Assembly (NCBI GenBank): GCA_964536025.1
Contig: CAZHXA010000038.1
Coordinates: forward strand, 1-18,721
Direction: 5' to 3'
Length of the DNA: 18,721 bases
Source: RGIG4576 sp964536025
Lineage (GTDB): Bacteria > Bacteroidota > Bacteroidia > Bacteroidales > Muribaculaceae
The position numbers and the translations under genes are program-made. Positions 16,079 through 18,721 of the stretch are shown one piece after another; within the stretch, counting starts at the first letter, position 1, and every line of letters begins with the position of its first letter. The notes beneath the pieces are model-generated. The model searched no databases. It saw nothing but the letters and a program-made list of their open reading frames with translations, and was not told the DNA's origin.

Positions 16079-16086
16079 TATATTTG
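16079..16086 (+). promoter_or_regulatory. Candidate -7 box of ssrA
   Basis: TATATTTG matches TAnnTTTG exactly and would start transcription near 16093, about 13 bases before mature tmRNA, leaving a short 5' leader for RNase P to remove. No TTTG is present at the expected -33 distance. Another exact box, TATTTTTG, lies at 16007-16014. Confidence 0.4.
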
Positions 16087-16105
16087 CAACATATCTAAAC
16101 CCTAT

Positions 16106-16499
16106 GGGGCTGACTGGCTTTGACAGCGTGTAGAGGTGGTAGGTAAGCATGCAGAGCGATGATGGCTATGCTCTATAATCTCAGACATCAAAATTTTAAC
16201 TGGCGAAAATAACTACGCTCTTGCTGCTTAATCGAAGAATAGTAGATTAACTTAATCTCCGCAACAGTTGCAGAGACAAGACATCACTCGATTGCCTGGT
16301 CCCGAGACGTTTCGATAAGGTGGTGCTAAAAATTCGGGAATAGAGAGTCTTAAGCCTTGTATGATTCTTGAATTTTAAAGGCTAAGTTTCAGTTTGGTGG
16401 TCTTTTGCCTGACTGTTTCCGAAAATCAAGTTAAGACTAAGCATGTAGAAAGCTTATTAGTTCCACGTTTGGACGAGGGTTCAAACCCCTCCAGCTCCA
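16106..16499 (+). ncRNA. ssrA: tmRNA (transfer-messenger RNA)
   Basis: Rescues stalled ribosomes by acting as tRNA-Ala and then as template for a degradation tag. The 5' end GGGGCTG (16106-16112) pairs with CAGCTCC (16492-16498), allowing one G-U pair, to form the acceptor stem. The tRNA-like 3' part has the T arm GAGGG-TTCAAAC-CCCTC, and base 16499 is the discriminator A; CCA is not encoded (genomic ACAACA follows). The tag frame (16202-16231) reads GENNYALAA then TAA. The one-piece layout, with pseudoknot region after the tag, is normal. smpB lies nearby on the opposite strand. Confidence 0.96.
16202..16231 (+). other. tmRNA tag-peptide reading frame
   Basis: GGC GAA AAT AAC TAC GCT CTT GCT GCT TAA encodes GENNYALAA. 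GGC is the resume codon, and the hydrophobic ALAA end is the usual degradation signal. The tag is of the type found in Bacteroidales. Confidence 0.93.
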
Positions 16500-16510
16500 C
16501 AACAAATTAT

Positions 16511-16558
16511 AGAGACAGGAGAAGACGACATAATAAGAGTTTACTCTTGTCTCTTTCT
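16511..16558 (+). terminator. Probable terminator/hairpin after ssrA
   Basis: AGAGACAGGAG (16511-16521) pairs with CTCTTGTCTCT (16544-16554) with one G-U pair, enclosing a 22-base loop. A second possible stem, AAGAG-TTTA-CTCTT (16535-16548), shares its right arm with the first, so the two are mutually exclusive. The following bases TTCTATAAATTATATTTTTA are T-rich but not a clean run. Confidence 0.5.
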
Positions 16559-16584
16559 ATAAATTATATTTTTATATATAATAC

Positions 16585-17778
16585 ATGAAATTTGAATTAT
16601 TTATAGCGAACAGGCTTAAGACCAATAAAACAGAAGGCGACAAAAACTCTTCTACGCCAAGTCTTAGCATTGCAGTTTCAGGCATGACTTTAGCTATTGC
16701 TATAATGATATTATCTCTCACAATAGTGTGCGGATTTAAGCATGAAATTTCATCCAAGATATACAATCTAGACTCTCATATAAAAATAATCTTATCTCAA
16801 GCCACCACTACCCCATTTCAAACATCTGGGAAACCTGCAAAAAAAATTCTAAATCAAAACTTATTTGCTGAGAAATCAACCGTTTTAAAAACAGCAAATG
16901 ATTTTAAAGGCATTATTTATAAAGGTGTAGACAACAATTATAATTGGTCCTATCTACAAAACAACCTCATAGAAGGCACCATTCCAACAATAAATGACAC
17001 CATCAATCGTCAAGAAGCAATTATATCCAAAATTATTGCCGACGAACTAAATATTAAAACAGGAGATAAAGTATTGGCTTATTTTATCGAAAAAAACATT
17101 AAAGCCCGAAATATTTATATTTCTGGTATATACAACACAGGTTTGTCTGAATACGATAAATCATATGTTATCGGCAACATAAATGCATTAAAAAACATTG
17201 ATAATACGACCTCATATATAGGATTAAATTGCTCTGAATACAACGACATAGAATCTACCACAAATGAATTGTTTGAGTTATACTCAAACAACCCAAACAT
17301 AATTAGCATTTCAAATACATCAAGAAATAACATATCCTATTTCACTTGGCTTAACTTACTCGACACTAATGTATTAGTTATCATTATAATCATGTTATCG
17401 GTTACAGCCTTTACTCTTATTTCGGGAATGTTAATGATTGTTTTAGAGCGTATAAACATGATTGGCATATTAAAAACAATGGGAGCAACCGATTCTTCTA
17501 TTCGCAAAACTTTTATATTCTTGACAAACAAATTAATTATTAAGGCTTTAATTCTTGGAAATATAATAGGTCTCGGTCTATCTTTCATACAACAAAAATA
17601 CCATATCGTAAAACTTGACTCTGATACCTATTATATTCCACATGTACCCATTGAAATAGATTGGAAAATCATTATTTTACTTAATGTAGGCATATTGGCT
17701 ACAGCTTATTTTTCATTACTTATGCCTTCGCATATAATTTCAAAAATAAAGCCTCACGAATCCATTCGATTTGAATAA
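16585..17778 (+). CDS. LolC/LolE-type (FtsX/MacB family) ABC transporter permease
   Basis: Permease subunit expected to work with a LolD-like ATPase in releasing lipoproteins from the inner membrane for transfer to the outer membrane. The 397 residues follow the family plan: an N-terminal membrane segment (about 27-50, SIAVSGMTLAIAIMILSLTI), a large periplasmic domain (about 55-255), then three membrane segments (about 260-288, 308-332, 352-375) of the FtsX domain with ERINMIGILKTMGATDSSIRK between the first two. The protein ends KPHESIRFE, as is common in these permeases. The ATPase is not in the window. The start lies 86 bases after ssrA with no convincing promoter (best is TATATTTT), so read-through from ssrA is possible. 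A hairpin terminator follows immediately. Confidence 0.9.
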   Translation: MKFELFIANRLKTNKTEGDKNSSTPSLSIAVSGMTLAIAIMILSLTIVCGFKHEISSKIYNLDSHIKIILSQATTTPFQTSGKPAKKILNQNLFAEKSTVLKTANDFKGIIYKGVDNNYNWSYLQNNLIEGTIPTINDTINRQEAIISKIIADELNIKTGDKVLAYFIEKNIKARNIYISGIYNTGLSEYDKSYVIGNINALKNIDNTTSYIGLNCSEYNDIESTTNELFELYSNNPNIISISNTSRNNISYFTWLNLLDTNVLVIIIIMLSVTAFTLISGMLMIVLERINMIGILKTMGATDSSIRKTFIFLTNKLIIKALILGNIIGLGLSFIQQKYHIVKLDSDTYYIPHVPIEIDWKIIILLNVGILATAYFSLLMPSHIISKIKPHESIRFE

Positions 17779-17810
17779 AAAAGATTTCTATTTTGAAATA
17801 GAAATCTTTT
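17779..17810. terminator. Bidirectional terminator after the ABC permease gene
   Basis: AAAAGATTTCTATTT (17779-17793) pairs exactly with AAATAGAAATCTTTT (17796-17810), 15 bp with a two-base loop. It has A and T tracts at its ends, so it can act for the permease (plus) and for the small gene (minus), which stop 0 and 5 bases from it. Confidence 0.75.
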
Positions 17811-17815
17811 AATTG

Positions 17816-17968
17816 TTAGTTCAAAACAAAAAGCCCTAATTCAGGTTGAACCATTTTTTTGATTTTGCAAACCCTTGCAAACTGTTTAATAAAAGCGACC
17901 GTACTTTCTTTCGGCTTTTTTTTTGAAGAATCGATCGATTGTTGATTGTTAGTAGTAATTTTTTGCAT
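17816..17968 (-). CDS. Small conserved-looking protein (50 residues) downstream of the ECF sigma factor
   Basis: A 50-codon frame from ATG 17968 to TAA. The product starts MQKITTNNQQSIDSSKKKPK, a polar, Lys-rich part, and continues ESTVAFIKQFARVCKIKKMV and QPELGLFVLN. The second half, with T-x-x-F-I-K-Q-F-A-R and the ending L-x-x-x-V-L-N, recalls unnamed proteins of about 50 residues common in Bacteroidales; that resemblance is from memory and not searched. There is no lipobox or membrane segment. It lies 76 bases after the sigma factor stop on the same strand with no clear promoter between, and its stop abuts a terminator, so co-transcription with the sigma gene is likely. Function is unknown. 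Confidence 0.65.
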   Translation of the reverse strand: MQKITTNNQQSIDSSKKKPKESTVAFIKQFARVCKIKKMVQPELGLFVLN

Positions 17969-18044
17969 AGGCAATTTCGTTTTCAGTTACAATTAAATAA
18001 CGTCAATACCTATTCATTTATTACACTAACAACAAAATATTTTA

Positions 18045-18635
18045 CTACATTGTTAAAATTATATTTTTTTCTTCAGCAATTCTTCTCATATTCAAAATTG
18101 CATATCTCATTCGCCCCAAAGCTGTATTAATACTTACGTTGGTTGATTCTGCAATTTCTTTAAAACTCATATTTTTATAAAACCTCATTGTAAGCACATC
18201 TCGCTGACTTTTAGGCAAAGCATACACTAAATGTTTTACGTCGTTATAAATTTGCTCCTCCACCATTTCATCCTCTATAGTAGACTCACTTAAATCTTTA
18301 CGATTTAAAACATCAGTATCTTCAGCATCACAAGATTGAGTATTTTCAGCCTTTTCCTGTCTAAAATAATCAATTATAAGATTATGAGCTATACGAAAAA
18401 TCCAAGGTAAAAATTTACCATTTTCAGTGTAACGACCTTGATTTATCGTTATAATAGCTTTCACAAAAGTATCTTGAAAAAGATCATCTGCAAGTTCTTC
18501 ACATTTAACAGTATGATATATATAAGAATATACACGATCTTTATAACGTTCGACAAGAATATCAAACGCTTTATTCATCCCCTTTGCATATAACACTACC
18601 AATTTTTCATCAGAAAGAGTTATCAATTCTTCCAT
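18045..18635 (-). CDS. ECF-type RNA polymerase sigma factor (sigma-70 family)
   Basis: A 196-residue alternative sigma factor. Region 2 spans about 10-92, with AFDILVERYKDRVYSYIYH, DDLFQDTFVKA (50-60) and WIFRIAHNLIIDYFRQ (78-93). After an acidic linker (97-128), region 4 spans about 133-185 with LPKSQRDVLTMRFYKNMSFKEIAE and the helix-turn-helix STNVSINTALGRMRYA. No anti-sigma factor or SusC/D pair is adjacent within the window, though the region beyond 18721 is not visible. The first ATG fits the usual ECF start. A 50-residue gene follows in the same direction. Confidence 0.94.
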   Translation of the reverse strand: MEELITLSDEKLVVLYAKGMNKAFDILVERYKDRVYSYIYHTVKCEELADDLFQDTFVKAIITINQGRYTENGKFLPWIFRIAHNLIIDYFRQEKAENTQSCDAEDTDVLNRKDLSESTIEDEMVEEQIYNDVKHLVYALPKSQRDVLTMRFYKNMSFKEIAESTNVSINTALGRMRYAILNMRRIAEEKNIILTM

Positions 18636-18640
18636 GTTTA

Positions 18641-18648
18641 CAAATATA
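18641..18648 (-). promoter_or_regulatory. Possible -7 box of the ECF sigma gene
   Basis: On the minus strand TATATTTG, an exact TAnnTTTG, ending only 5 bases before the ATG, which would give a leaderless or nearly leaderless mRNA. No TTTG lies at the -33 distance. Such 8-base matches also arise by chance in AT-rich DNA. Confidence 0.3.
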
Positions 18649-18721
18649 TAATTAATTTTTAAGTAATGTTATATTCTATAGGCTCAATTTATTTATGATT
18701 ATTAAAATTCGTTTGGCAAAT

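Noticed and set aside
16053..16133. 26-codon frame starting before ssrA and running into the tmRNA sequence
   Set aside because: It overlaps the tmRNA acceptor and D-arm region and stops at a TAG there. The candidate -7 box lies inside it. No protein-like features.
17929..17940. 12-base palindrome AATCGATCGATT
   Set aside because: It falls inside the small coding frame with no promoter nearby. A palindrome of this length is expected now and then by chance.
1..18721. Defence, phage, CRISPR, toxin-antitoxin or mobile-element system
   Set aside because: No repeat array, transposase, integrase, recognised nuclease-methylase pair or toxin family is present. Each larger gene has a core-genome explanation or a named domain family.

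Overview
The window reads as chromosomal housekeeping DNA from an AT-rich member of the Bacteroidetes, most likely Bacteroidales. Four things point there. The tmRNA tag reads GENNYALAA. Several genes are preceded by the Bacteroidetes promoter pattern TTTG-N19/20-TAnnTTTG rather than -35/-10 boxes. Genes lack Shine-Dalgarno sequences. Several families present (DUF4301, PG_1098-type methyltransferase, the 634-residue LptF/LptG-type permease, a START-like domain protein) are typical of the phylum. I see no transposase, integrase, phage gene, CRISPR array or toxin-antitoxin pair.

Layout from left to right. An LptF/LptG-family permease (minus strand) and a START-like domain protein (minus) lie divergent from the pta-ackA acetate operon (plus). 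The operon ends in one terminator followed by a perfect 23-bp hairpin shared with a facing tRNA-Glu(CTC). That tRNA and yraN (plus) are divergently transcribed from interleaved promoters. A minus-strand operon follows: Fur-family regulator, purA, DUF1015 protein. Next is a monocistronic DUF4301 gene (minus) with a strong terminator, divergent from a long RelA/SpoT homologue (plus). The RelA/SpoT gene overlaps a putative lipoprotein gene, which is followed by a PG_1098-like methyltransferase. The last third holds the trans-translation locus: a membrane protein and smpB (minus), divergent from the tmRNA gene ssrA (plus). It also holds a LolC/E-type ABC permease (plus) and, converging on it, an ECF sigma factor followed by a 50-codon gene.

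The genes cover envelope biogenesis (LPS transport, lipoprotein release), acetyl-phosphate metabolism, AMP synthesis, stringent response, ribosome rescue and transcription control. I found no new multi-gene system. The points most worth a second look are regulatory: a perfect 23-nt palindrome between the DUF4301 and relA promoters with a third half-site on the relA -33 box; an inverted repeat lying over the fur promoter; a long Rel protein whose hydrolase signature is destroyed while its synthetase motifs remain; and the small gene next to the ECF sigma factor. Three gene starts (START-like protein, pta, fur) were moved downstream because the longer reading frames run through the apparent promoters.
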